A DNA stretch of 44,992 nucleotides from an uncultured Lachnospiraceae bacterium (GTDB lineage Bacteria > Bacillota > Clostridia > Lachnospirales > Lachnospiraceae): contig CAMWJF010000033.1 in assembly GCA_947174505.1 (NCBI GenBank), positions 1 to 44,992 on the forward strand, read 5' to 3'. The notes below the pieces were generated by a model. The model was not told the origin of the DNA. It searched no databases and saw only the letters and a list, made by a program, of their open reading frames with translations. Numbering within the stretch: the first letter of the stretch is position 1; each line of letters starts with the position of its first letter. A program made the translations under genes and the position numbers. This document shows positions 1 through 7,578 of the stretch, in pieces.

Positions 1-188
1 CGATTGTGATCGAGTTTAAAGTGTTTCGTGCAAGAAGGGACAACAGCCTTGAGGACACCGTGCAAGCGGCACTTTTGCAGATAGAGGAGAAGGAGTACGC
101 GCAGGCGCTTGTGGCGAAGGGGATTCCGGAGGAACGGATTAGGAAGTATGGGTTCGCGTTTGAGGGGAAGGAAGTACTGATCGGGTAA
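1..188 (+). CDS. C-terminal fragment of AAA-ATPase/PD-(D/E)XK nuclease-type protein (5' end outside window)
   Basis: The reading frame is open from the first bases and closes with TAA at 186-188, so this is the tail of a gene that begins before the window. The visible part starts with a hydrophobic strand ending in EFK. It continues with an acidic, alanine-rich helix containing ALLQIEEKEYA and ends with a KYGFAFEGKEV strand. As I recall them, these are the features of the C-terminal nuclease-like domain (DUF1703/PDDEXK_9) of a large AAA-ATPase family common in Clostridia and Bacteroides. The E-x-K pair would be the last part of the PD-(D/E)XK active site. The ATPase part cannot be seen. Its role is unknown, and members are often found in variable genome regions. 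It appears unrelated to the glycan genes downstream, which have their own promoter. Confidence 0.7.
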   Translation, partial: IVIEFKVFRARRDNSLEDTVQAALLQIEEKEYAQALVAKGIPEERIRKYGFAFEGKEVLIG

Positions 189-202
189 CATATAAAGTTT
201 TT

Positions 203-232
203 TAAACAATGTGCCGATAACTGTGGTATAAT
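203..232 (+). promoter_or_regulatory. Extended -10 promoter for the glycan island
   Basis: A perfect TATAAT lies at 227-232 with a TG one base upstream (TGG-TATAAT), which makes an extended -10. A weak -35 (TAAACA, 203-208) sits 18 bases upstream. Transcription would start near 239, about 43 bases before the ATG at 282. It is the best promoter seen ahead of the long run of co-directional glycan genes. Confidence 0.6.
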
Positions 233-281
233 AAATATCTCATCTATTCTGAGAATGCCACGGAAGGTTAGGTTAGTTATC

Positions 282-1277
282 ATGGAGGATAATGCTGGAA
301 CGGTCAATAGCAAATCTATGAGAAAATCACGGAAAAAGCAAATAGAAGATATTCTTGGGCTGCTTGATCAGGCGCATACTGCGATTAAAAAGGCGATCGA
401 GACGAAAAATACGGAGATTGCATTGAACCTGTTGGAGCAATCCCAGGATTTGGCAATCCAAGTGGGTGGCGTGATCGAGGAATCTCTGGGAGAGGATTTT
501 GCCACTGTCAGGATGCTGGAATCATATTGCGAACAGATTTACCAGACTTATGAGATGGTACGGCAGCAGCAAACCATCAATACGGGCAAGATATACAAAA
601 GCCTGCGTAAGGAACTGGTCCGTATTGAAAACAGCGTAAGGAACGACATTTCAGTCAGGACAAGCGTAGTGTTTCTGCCTTATAAGGCTTCTATGTGGGA
701 CAGCCTGGAAAGTGTGTGGAAGGCGGCTGATGCCGATCCTGACTGTGACGCGTATGTCATACCAATTCCTTATTTTGACAAAAACCCGAATGGAAGCTTT
801 CGGGAAATGCACTACGAGGGAGATTTGTACCCGAAGGATGTGCCGGTGGTGTCATGGGAGGAATTTGATCTGGCGGCGGAGCACCCGGATGTTATTTATA
901 TACATAATCCATATGATGAATGTAATCATGTAACGAGCGTACATCCGGCTTTTTATGCAAGAGAGCTAAAAAAGTTTACAGACGTATTAGTATATATACC
1001 TTATTTTATATTAAATGAGATCGAGCCGGATAATCAGGAAGCCATAGATGGAATGAAGCATTTCTGCTTTACACCGGGAACGCTCTATGCCGACCGGGTA
1101 ATCGTCCAGTCGGAAAATATGCGTCAGATCTATATTAACGAATTTATCAAAGCGGCCAGGGAAATGGGACTGTCCGGGGAATATGTGGACAGGAAGTTCC
1201 TGGAAAAGAAGTTCTTGGGGCTGGGCTCGCCGAAAATCGATAAGGTATTGAGCGCCAGAAAAGAAGACTATATTTAG
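282..1277 (+). CDS. N-terminal half of a split CDP-glycerol glycerophosphotransferase-like protein
   Basis: This 331-residue protein has a charged helical N-terminus (about residues 15-110) followed by a Rossmann-like domain with the strings VFLPYKASMWDSLESVW, YVIPIPYFDKNP, YIHNPYDECNHVTSVHP and a C-terminal LGLGSPKIDKVL. I recall these as the front half of a long Lachnospiraceae family annotated as CDP-glycerol:poly(glycerophosphate) glycerophosphotransferase-like. Family members normally continue with PE-x-W and a second GT-B half. Here the frame stops at TAG right after KEDYI. The missing half begins at 7579 as a separate gene. An in-frame ATG at 255 is possible, but it would leave only about 16 bases of leader from the predicted start site and has no clear Shine-Dalgarno, so 282 is preferred. 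It is either a truncated gene or one subunit of a split enzyme. Confidence 0.7.
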   Translation: MEDNAGTVNSKSMRKSRKKQIEDILGLLDQAHTAIKKAIETKNTEIALNLLEQSQDLAIQVGGVIEESLGEDFATVRMLESYCEQIYQTYEMVRQQQTINTGKIYKSLRKELVRIENSVRNDISVRTSVVFLPYKASMWDSLESVWKAADADPDCDAYVIPIPYFDKNPNGSFREMHYEGDLYPKDVPVVSWEEFDLAAEHPDVIYIHNPYDECNHVTSVHPAFYARELKKFTDVLVYIPYFILNEIEPDNQEAIDGMKHFCFTPGTLYADRVIVQSENMRQIYINEFIKAAREMGLSGEYVDRKFLEKKFLGLGSPKIDKVLSARKEDYI

Positions 1278-1288
1278 CGGGGGAATCT

Positions 1289-2647
1289 ATGGGACAGAAA
1301 GTATTGCTTATCTGTAATTATTTTGCGCCCGATCATGCTATTGCGGCCGTGAGGACGAGCAAGCTGGCAAAATACCTGAAAGTAAACGGGTATGAGGTGG
1401 AAGTTCTTGCAGAAAAGAAGGACGGCGGGGAAGACGAGCTGCTGAAAAATGGCGTTGAGGATATTCGGGTATTCTATGCGGAGAACTCTTCGTTCTATAT
1501 GCATTTGCGCGGGATATATGAAAAACTGATCGGACCGCATAAAAAGAAACGGTTCGATAATCTGGAGAACAGGAAAAGGGTTAATCCCAAAACAGGAAAT
1601 GTAGAGTTTTATACATTTGAAGTGGCGTATCCGCTGATTGGAAGTCTGGATTATATCATAGGGCAGTTAAAGCAGATTGATTTGTTCAGAAGCGTAAGAC
1701 GACTGCTGAGAGCAGAAAGACATTATGATTATGTGATTACTTCATACGGTGATGCGTTCAGCTATTTTGCCGGAAGGTATTTCCATAAATATCACAGCGA
1801 TACGGTATGGATTTTTGATATCAGGGATGCGGTTTACCGCTACAAATTTACGCCGGATTACATAGGTTTTATCCCGAAAATGTACGAGCGTTATATTTGG
1901 AAACATGCCGACTGTATCATGGGAATATCAAAAGGCATATGTAAAAGGGTGCCGCGTAAATACCGTGAAAAAGTACATTGCCTGACAAACGGTTTTGATC
2001 TGGCGGACAAGGCAGGAGTGCAGGGAGACAGGATCAGTGCTTCCGAAATGGTTTTTACTTACACAGGCTCCATGTATGGCGGCATACGCGATTTGACTGT
2101 CCTTTATAAAGCGGTGAGGGAACTGATCCGGGAAGGACAGATGGAAGAGGATCGCATCTCCTTCCATTATGCGGGAAATGCGCCGGCGTTTGAAATATTT
2201 AAAAGTCAGGCGGTGCCATTTGGGCTGGACGGTAGATGCGTGATGCACGGGAAGCTGTCAAGGAGGGATACTCTGGAGATGCAGCAAGGCTCTGATATTC
2301 TTCTGGTTGCTTCCTATGATTATAAGGAGCAGGAAGGCGGCGTGATTACGGGAAAGGTTTATGAATATATGGCGGCTGGCCGCCCCGTTATCTCCATTAT
2401 GATGGGAGACATCGAAGATAGTGAACTGACGGAGATAGTGAAAAGGACAAATATCGGGATGGCATATGAGGCGTCCAGCCACGAAGACGATTATGTGAAA
2501 CTGAAAGAATACATAAAAAAGCAGTATCAGTCTTTTGTGGAAACAGGACAGACAAAGTACGAACCGAATCAAAAAGAACTGCGCAGATATGATTACAGAT
2601 ATCTGTGTAAACGTCTGATAAAAATAATGGATCAATACCACGGATAA
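1289..2647 (+). CDS. Glycosyltransferase, GT-B fold (GT4-like)
   Basis: The 452-residue protein opens with a Rossmann strand and the LICNYFAPDHAIAAVR region typical of GT4 enzymes that act on lipid- or protein-linked sugars. The C-terminal nucleotide-sugar domain has FTYTGSMYGGIRDL, FHYAGNAP and GGVITGKVYEYMAAGRPVI. The last includes the conserved E-Y-x-A-A-G-x-P donor-binding stretch, with E at about residue 360. It should transfer a sugar from a nucleotide donor to a growing glycan in the cytoplasm. There is no membrane segment. It starts 11 bases after the stop of the split gene upstream, and the wbpB-like gene follows after 20 bases, so the genes are probably co-transcribed. The donor and acceptor cannot be named from sequence alone. 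Confidence 0.85.
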   Translation: MGQKVLLICNYFAPDHAIAAVRTSKLAKYLKVNGYEVEVLAEKKDGGEDELLKNGVEDIRVFYAENSSFYMHLRGIYEKLIGPHKKKRFDNLENRKRVNPKTGNVEFYTFEVAYPLIGSLDYIIGQLKQIDLFRSVRRLLRAERHYDYVITSYGDAFSYFAGRYFHKYHSDTVWIFDIRDAVYRYKFTPDYIGFIPKMYERYIWKHADCIMGISKGICKRVPRKYREKVHCLTNGFDLADKAGVQGDRISASEMVFTYTGSMYGGIRDLTVLYKAVRELIREGQMEEDRISFHYAGNAPAFEIFKSQAVPFGLDGRCVMHGKLSRRDTLEMQQGSDILLVASYDYKEQEGGVITGKVYEYMAAGRPVISIMMGDIEDSELTEIVKRTNIGMAYEASSHEDDYVKLKEYIKKQYQSFVETGQTKYEPNQKELRRYDYRYLCKRLIKIMDQYHG

Positions 2648-2667
2648 GCAGGAGGAGAAGAAAGGGA

Positions 2668-3633
2668 TTGAAGACTCTAAAAGTAGGGGTAATCGGAACG
2701 GGTAACATGGGACGAAACCACGTAAGGAATCTCGCGGCAGAGAAAAAGTTTGAGCTGGCAGGATTTTATGATGTGAATAAGGAGCAGGCATCTGAGACTT
2801 TACAAAGATACGGGACGAAGGCTTTTGAGAGCATGGAGGCATTGCTGGATGAGGTGGAGGCGGTTGTAATTGCAGTTCCATCAACGCTGCATAAAGAAGT
2901 GGCGCTTCTGGCGGCTGAACGTGGTGTGCATGCCCTGGTAGAGAAACCTTTAGCGACAACAAATGAGGACGCAGAAATGATAAGAAAGGCGTTTGAGGAT
3001 AAAAAGTTAAAGCTGGCGGTTGGGCATATAGAAAGGTTTAATCCGGTATTTGCAGAATTAAAAAAGCTGGTTGACCCTGAAGACATTTTTTTTATAGAAG
3101 TATGCCGTTACAGCCCGTACAGTAACAGCGGGAGGATCACGGATACAAGTGTCGTTGAGGACTTGATGATTCATGATGTGGATCTGGTGTGTGCCCTGAT
3201 GGAAGGAAAAGAAGTTACGTCACTTCATGGCCGTGGTGAGTCTGTGAGGTCAGAGCGGACAGATTTTGCCACCTGCATCATGGATTTTGACGGAAAAGCG
3301 CATGCTGTCGTAAATGCAAGCCGGGTATCGCAGAACAAGGTGAGAACCATTACAGTGCATACAGCAGAGGGATGTATATGTGCAGACCTGCTTGCCAAGA
3401 CGCTGGAAATCTATAAGAGTACAAACCTGACCATGGATCAGACCAGGGACAACTCCTGCCATCAGGAGGGTATTGTGCAGAAATTTTATGTCCCGATCGA
3501 GGAACCGCTGAGGGCAGAGCTGATTGCATTTTATGAGTCGGTAGTCAATAACGCACCTGTTGCTGTTGGTGGAGAAGCGGGAATTAATGCCATAAAAATC
3601 TGCGAACAGGTGGTTCGCAGGACAGAGATGTAA
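2668..3633 (+). CDS. wbpB: UDP-N-acetylglucosaminuronate 3-dehydrogenase-like (WbpB/WlbA family, Gfo/Idh/MocA)
   Basis: The start is TTG at 2668, with AGGAGG 12 bases upstream and the frame running straight into a nucleotide-binding motif (VGVIGTGNMGRNH, residues 6-18). The Gfo/Idh/MocA signature EKPLATT lies near residue 92. RITDTSVVEDLMIHDVDL, with the H-D pair of WlbA-type enzymes, follows at about 150-175. In Pseudomonas and Bordetella, WbpB/WlbA oxidises C3 of UDP-GlcNAcA. The aminotransferase (WbpE) and N-acetyltransferase (WbpD) follow without gaps, so B-E-D together give the UDP-2,3-diacetamido-2,3-dideoxy-glucuronic acid route. The UDP-GlcNAc 6-dehydrogenase (WbpA) that makes the substrate is not in this window. 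Confidence 0.82.
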   Translation: MKTLKVGVIGTGNMGRNHVRNLAAEKKFELAGFYDVNKEQASETLQRYGTKAFESMEALLDEVEAVVIAVPSTLHKEVALLAAERGVHALVEKPLATTNEDAEMIRKAFEDKKLKLAVGHIERFNPVFAELKKLVDPEDIFFIEVCRYSPYSNSGRITDTSVVEDLMIHDVDLVCALMEGKEVTSLHGRGESVRSERTDFATCIMDFDGKAHAVVNASRVSQNKVRTITVHTAEGCICADLLAKTLEIYKSTNLTMDQTRDNSCHQEGIVQKFYVPIEEPLRAELIAFYESVVNNAPVAVGGEAGINAIKICEQVVRRTEM

Positions 3634-3646
3634 GGAGAGTATACAA

Positions 3647-4843
3647 ATGGAAGTGCCGTTTTTAGACTTAAAGAAACAATATCAGGGAATAAAGACAGAG
3701 GTGGAGCCTCAAATTCTGGATATCATGGAGAACTGTTGCTATATCGGTGGCAGGTATGTGAGTGAATTTGAAAGTTCTATAGAAAGATACTTGGGTGTCA
3801 GACATGCGTCCGGCTGTTCCAATGGGACAGATGCTCTGATCCTTGGATTAAAAGCGTGTGGCGTCGGGCCGGGAGACGAGGTAATTACAACGCCGTTTAC
3901 TTTTTTTGCAACGGCAGAGTCCATTGCTTCAGTCGGTGCAGTTCCCGTGTTTGTGGATATCAGACAGGACGATTACACCATTGATCCGGATAAAATCGAG
4001 GAAGCTGTGACGGATAAGACAAAGGCAGTTATGCCTGTACATATTTTTGGCGCGCCCTGTGAGATGGACAGGATCAATGAAATTGCCGGTAAATATAATC
4101 TGAAAGTAATTGAAGACGACGCCCAGGCGATCGGGAGCGAGTATAAAGGAAGGAAAGCCGGTACACTGGGGGATGTGGGATGTTTCTCTTTTTATCCGAC
4201 CAAAAATTTGGGCGGAGCGGGAGACGGCGGTATGGTCACCACGGACAGTGACGACCTGGCTGTGATTTTAAAGGCATATAAGGAGCATGGTTCAGGCCAG
4301 AATGGGGCAAAAGCACTGGAGCTGCTGGGTGGCAGTGCCGGGACACTCGAAACAGGAGAAGCAGTAACAGAATTATATAATCCGTATAAATATTACAATT
4401 ACCTGATTGGTTACAATTCCAGACTTGACGCGCTGCAGGCGGCGGTGCTGTCTGCGAAGCTGAAACATCTGGATGAATACAATACGAACCGTGCAAGGAT
4501 CGCAGAGTTGTATCTGGAAGGACTGACGGACAGGCTCCGCAGGCCTGTTTACTCCAAAGATATAAAGACATGCTGGCATCAGTTTGTGGTCTGTTCTGAG
4601 TATAAGGAGGAGCTTTGCGCTTACCTTACGGAGCATGGAGTCGGAAACGGTACGTTTTATCCGGTACCGCTGCATCATCAGAAAGCTTTTCACGCGGGAA
4701 ACTGTAAAAACCCGGGAGCAGGTCTGCCAATAGCGGAGATGACGGCGTCACAGTCAGTCTGTCTGCCGATTTTCCCGGAAATGACGGATGAGCAGGCTGG
4801 ATTTGTGATTGATACGGTCAACAGATTCTACGAGGGTAAATAA
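3647..4843 (+). CDS. wbpE: DegT/DnrJ/EryC1 aminotransferase, WbpE/WlbC-like
   Basis: This 398-residue PLP enzyme shows the family hallmarks: VPFLDLKKQY at the N-terminus, NGTDAL near residue 62, TPFTFFATAE near 85, EDDAQA near 157, and SFYPTKNLGGAGDGG near 182-196, where the lysine of T-K-N should form the Schiff base with PLP. It would transfer an amino group from glutamate to the 3-keto sugar made by the upstream dehydrogenase. It starts 13 bases after that gene and ends directly against the ATG of the WbpD-like gene, a layout that suggests translational coupling. Residues about 225-250 carry a short, gap-like insertion rich in G, E and L that I would expect to be variable. Confidence 0.85.
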   Translation: MEVPFLDLKKQYQGIKTEVEPQILDIMENCCYIGGRYVSEFESSIERYLGVRHASGCSNGTDALILGLKACGVGPGDEVITTPFTFFATAESIASVGAVPVFVDIRQDDYTIDPDKIEEAVTDKTKAVMPVHIFGAPCEMDRINEIAGKYNLKVIEDDAQAIGSEYKGRKAGTLGDVGCFSFYPTKNLGGAGDGGMVTTDSDDLAVILKAYKEHGSGQNGAKALELLGGSAGTLETGEAVTELYNPYKYYNYLIGYNSRLDALQAAVLSAKLKHLDEYNTNRARIAELYLEGLTDRLRRPVYSKDIKTCWHQFVVCSEYKEELCAYLTEHGVGNGTFYPVPLHHQKAFHAGNCKNPGAGLPIAEMTASQSVCLPIFPEMTDEQAGFVIDTVNRFYEGK

Positions 4844-5389
4844 ATGAAGGATATTTTTATACATGAAACAGCAGAGGTGAGCGGATCTGCCGTGATCGGC
4901 AGCGGGACGAAAATCTGGAATCAGGCGCAGGTGCGAAACGATGCTGTCCTTGGTGAAAATTGTGTGGTCAGTAAAAATGTGTATATTGATGAACATGTAA
5001 AGATAGGAAACCGGGTAAAGGTGCAGAATAACGTGAATGTATATCATGGCGTGTCCATTGAAGACGATGTTTTCTTAGGCCCATCCATGACGTTTACCAA
5101 CGATATGTACCCCCGTTCCTTTAATACGGAATGGGAGATCACGGAAACACTTGTCAGAAGAGGCGCTTCCATAGGAGCCAATGCGGTTATCAGATGCGGC
5201 GTTACCATAGGAGAGTACGCCATGGTCGGGGCTGGCAGTGTTGTTACGAAAAATGTGCCGCCTCACGCTCTGGTGGCGGGCAACCCGGCAGGGCAGATTG
5301 GCTGGGTATGCAGATGCGGTTTTAAGCTGGATGCTGATGGAGTCTGTACAGCATGCGGAAAGCAATACGATGTTAAAGAGTGGGAGTAG
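4844..5389 (+). CDS. wbpD: UDP-sugar N-acetyltransferase, left-handed beta-helix, WbpD/WlbB-like
   Basis: The 181-residue protein consists mostly of hexapeptide repeats (VIGSGTKIWNQAQV, VKIGNRVKVQNNV and so on), and FLGPSMTFTNDMYPRS is close to the WbpD/WlbB active-site region. The N-terminal IHETAEV is also typical. The C-terminal tail holds a C-x-C ... C-x2-C set (VCRCGF and CTACGKQY) that looks like a small zinc ribbon, which is usual for this subfamily. It would acetylate the 3-amino group of UDP-GlcNAc3NA. The start codon abuts the stop of the aminotransferase, and its Shine-Dalgarno (CGAGGG) is inside that gene's last codons. It acts in the cytoplasm on a nucleotide sugar. Confidence 0.87.
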   Translation: MKDIFIHETAEVSGSAVIGSGTKIWNQAQVRNDAVLGENCVVSKNVYIDEHVKIGNRVKVQNNVNVYHGVSIEDDVFLGPSMTFTNDMYPRSFNTEWEITETLVRRGASIGANAVIRCGVTIGEYAMVGAGSVVTKNVPPHALVAGNPAGQIGWVCRCGFKLDADGVCTACGKQYDVKEWE

Positions 5390-5414
5390 ATTGCATAAGA
5401 AAGGTTGGATAACG

Positions 5415-6383
5415 ATGCTGAGCATTGCAGATAAAAATGTATTGGTTACAGGTGGGGCCGGCTTTATTGGGAGCCATCTGTGTGATGAGCTGCTGGACAG
5501 GGAAGCAGCAAAGGTTGTCTGTGTGGATAACTTCTTTTTGGGGAAGCAGGAAAACATAGAACAGGCTGTGCAGCATGAAAACTTTGTCCTTTACAGGGAT
5601 GATGCCAGACACTTTGGCGTCATGCAGTCAATTATGGAAAGAGAAAAGATTGACGTCGTGTTTAATATGGCGACAATTGCCCTCAACTACTCCTTTTTCA
5701 ATCCTTTTGATGCATACATGGTGAATGTGGAGATCGCCAATACCCTGTTGGAACTGCTGAAAGTCGGCGCATACAAAACGCTGATCCACACATCTTCGTC
5801 GGAGGCCTATGGCACGGCAAAGTATTCCCCCATGAATGAAAACCATCCGACAGACCCAACAACGCCCTATGCGGCAGGGAAAGCGGCAGCGGACATGATG
5901 GTGCACAGTTTTTCCAAGGTGCTTGACCTGGATATTTCTATTGTCCGCCCGTTCAACAACTATGGGCCGCGTCAGAATGCCGAAGGGCCGCTGGCAGGTA
6001 TTATCCCGGCTACGGCCAAAAGGATAAAAAACGGCGGAAAACCAATGGTACAGGGAGATGGCGAACAAACCAGGGATTTTATTTATGTAAAGGATACGGT
6101 TCGCGGGCTGATGCTCGCTTATGAAAAGGAAGAGTCCAGAGGACAGATCATAAACCTGGGATCAGGAAAGGATATGTCAATGAATACCCTGCTTCAGGGA
6201 ATCAGTGACTATATGGGATATACGGGGGAATGGGAGCATCAGCCTGAGAGGACAAGCGATGTGAGGAATCTGTGTGCTGACATTAAAAAGGCGAAAGAAC
6301 TGCTCGGCTTTGAGCCGTTAGTGGACTTTGAAAGCGGAATTAAGGAAACACTGGATTGGTATAAAGATAACTGCGTGATTTGA
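5415..6383 (+). CDS. NAD-dependent sugar epimerase/dehydratase (extended SDR)
   Basis: The 322-residue protein begins LSIADKNVLVTGGAGFIGSH with the G-x2-G-x2-G NAD-binding motif. SSSEAYGTAKYSP and the catalytic Y-x3-K (YAAGK) lie near residues 130-158, followed by VRPFNNYGPRQ near 178. These place it among UDP- or dTDP-sugar 4-epimerases, 4,6-dehydratases and uronate decarboxylases, and the exact reaction cannot be decided by eye. The ATG at 5415 follows AGGTTGGA closely and begins the SDR fold at once. The frame is open further upstream, but that part overlaps the WbpD-like gene and is not family-like. It lies 25 bases after the wbpD-like gene, so it may epimerise that pathway's product (glucuronic to another configuration). 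Confidence 0.82.
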   Translation: MLSIADKNVLVTGGAGFIGSHLCDELLDREAAKVVCVDNFFLGKQENIEQAVQHENFVLYRDDARHFGVMQSIMEREKIDVVFNMATIALNYSFFNPFDAYMVNVEIANTLLELLKVGAYKTLIHTSSSEAYGTAKYSPMNENHPTDPTTPYAAGKAAADMMVHSFSKVLDLDISIVRPFNNYGPRQNAEGPLAGIIPATAKRIKNGGKPMVQGDGEQTRDFIYVKDTVRGLMLAYEKEESRGQIINLGSGKDMSMNTLLQGISDYMGYTGEWEHQPERTSDVRNLCADIKKAKELLGFEPLVDFESGIKETLDWYKDNCVI

Positions 6384-6444
6384 GTGTGATTACACGGAGA
6401 GGATGTTGTAGAAATACAATACAGGCAACTATTAACCTTTATAT

Positions 6445-6472
6445 TTGAAAAATAATATCTAAAAGATATTAT
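6445..6472 (+). promoter_or_regulatory. Possible promoter ahead of second Gfo/Idh/MocA gene
   Basis: TTGAAA (6445-6450) and TATTAT (6467-6472) are separated by 16 bases. The 106-base gap that holds them is one of the larger ones in the island. The distance to the next ATG (6490) is short, which leaves the GAGG Shine-Dalgarno near the start site, so this may be weak or internal. A small hairpin with a GAAA loop (6404-6421) precedes it. Confidence 0.4.
6452..6472. repeat. Perfect 9-bp inverted repeat overlapping the -10 element
   Basis: ATAATATCT (6452-6460) and AGATATTAT (6464-6472) are exact reverse complements separated by AAA. The right arm contains the proposed -10. Such a palindrome could be an operator or simply an AT-rich hairpin. 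No other copy was noticed in the window. Confidence 0.5.
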
Positions 6473-6489
6473 ACGAGGATAAAAGAGCT

Positions 6490-7563
6490 ATGAAATATGC
6501 ATTGATCGGCTGCGGAAGGATATCACCTAATCATATCGCGGCGGCAAAAAATAACGAACTTGAGATAGCGGCGATTTGCGATATCGATCCTTCGTGTATG
6601 GAAGATAAGGCTTTAAAATTTGGCTTGGGGGAAGAAGTAAAGAAGTATACAGATTATATTGAAATGATCGAGACGGAGAGACCGGAGCTGGTTGCTATCT
6701 GTACAGAAAGCGGTAAACATGCGCAGATCGCTTTGGAATGCATTGTCCATGGGATTAACTGTATCATAGAGAAACCGATTGCCCTGTCGATCAAGGATGC
6801 AGACGCCATTATTGCAGCCGCGGTGAAGCATCATGTAAAAGTCAGTGCATGCCATCAGAATCGGTTCAATAAATCGGTGCAGATTATCCGGGAAGCAGTG
6901 GATATGAAACGGTTCGGGCGGATGTTTTATGGAACCGCTCATATCAGATGGTGCAGGGATCATGAGTATTACAGCCGGGCATCTTGGCGCGGCACATGGG
7001 AGCAGGATGGTGGGGCGCTGATGAATCAGTGCATACATAACATTGATCTGCTCCGCTGGATGATGGGAAGTGAAATCGAAGAGGTAGTCGGTATGACGGA
7101 TAAGTTAAACCATGACTACATCGAGGCGGAAGATTTGGGTATCGCCCTGATTAAATTTAAAAACGGCAGTTATGGGATCGTAGAAGGGACCACAGACATT
7201 TATCCGAAAAATCTGGAAGAGACGTTGTATCTGTTCGGGGAGAAGGGAACGGTAAAGGCAGGCGGGCAGTCGGTGAACGTGATTGAAGAATGGCGTTTCT
7301 CTGATTTGCTGGATGATCCTGAGGAGGTGAAAAGGAAATTCCATGAGAATCCTCCTAATGTCTACGGATATGGACACACGCCGCTGTATGCGGACGTGAT
7401 CAACGCTGTGAAAAATGACAGACAGCCCTATGTTACGGCTATGGATGGGAAGAGAGCGCTGGAGTTAGTGCTGGCGATCTATAAATCGGCGGCGGAGAAT
7501 ACGATCGTGAAGCTTCCGCTTACCGACTGCGCGACAACGGATTTTATCGGAAGATTTAGGTAA
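6490..7563 (+). CDS. Gfo/Idh/MocA family sugar oxidoreductase
   Basis: The 357-residue protein starts MKYALIGCGRISPNH, a G-x-G-x2 nucleotide-binding motif right at the N-terminus. EKPIALS lies at about residues 96-102, and NRFN, DGGALMNQCIHNIDLLRWM and ENPPNVYGYGH follow. The last is a substrate-region motif of the WlbA-like branch, and H-N-I-D supplies the expected catalytic histidine and aspartate. It is longer than the WbpB-like protein at 2668 and clearly a different member, so the locus encodes two oxidoreductases of this superfamily. It should oxidise or reduce a nucleotide sugar in the cytoplasm. It ends 15 bases before the back half of the split glycerophosphotransferase-like protein. 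Confidence 0.83.
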   Translation: MKYALIGCGRISPNHIAAAKNNELEIAAICDIDPSCMEDKALKFGLGEEVKKYTDYIEMIETERPELVAICTESGKHAQIALECIVHGINCIIEKPIALSIKDADAIIAAAVKHHVKVSACHQNRFNKSVQIIREAVDMKRFGRMFYGTAHIRWCRDHEYYSRASWRGTWEQDGGALMNQCIHNIDLLRWMMGSEIEEVVGMTDKLNHDYIEAEDLGIALIKFKNGSYGIVEGTTDIYPKNLEETLYLFGEKGTVKAGGQSVNVIEEWRFSDLLDDPEEVKRKFHENPPNVYGYGHTPLYADVINAVKNDRQPYVTAMDGKRALELVLAIYKSAAENTIVKLPLTDCATTDFIGRFR

Positions 7564-7578
7564 AGAGGACAGGTGTTT

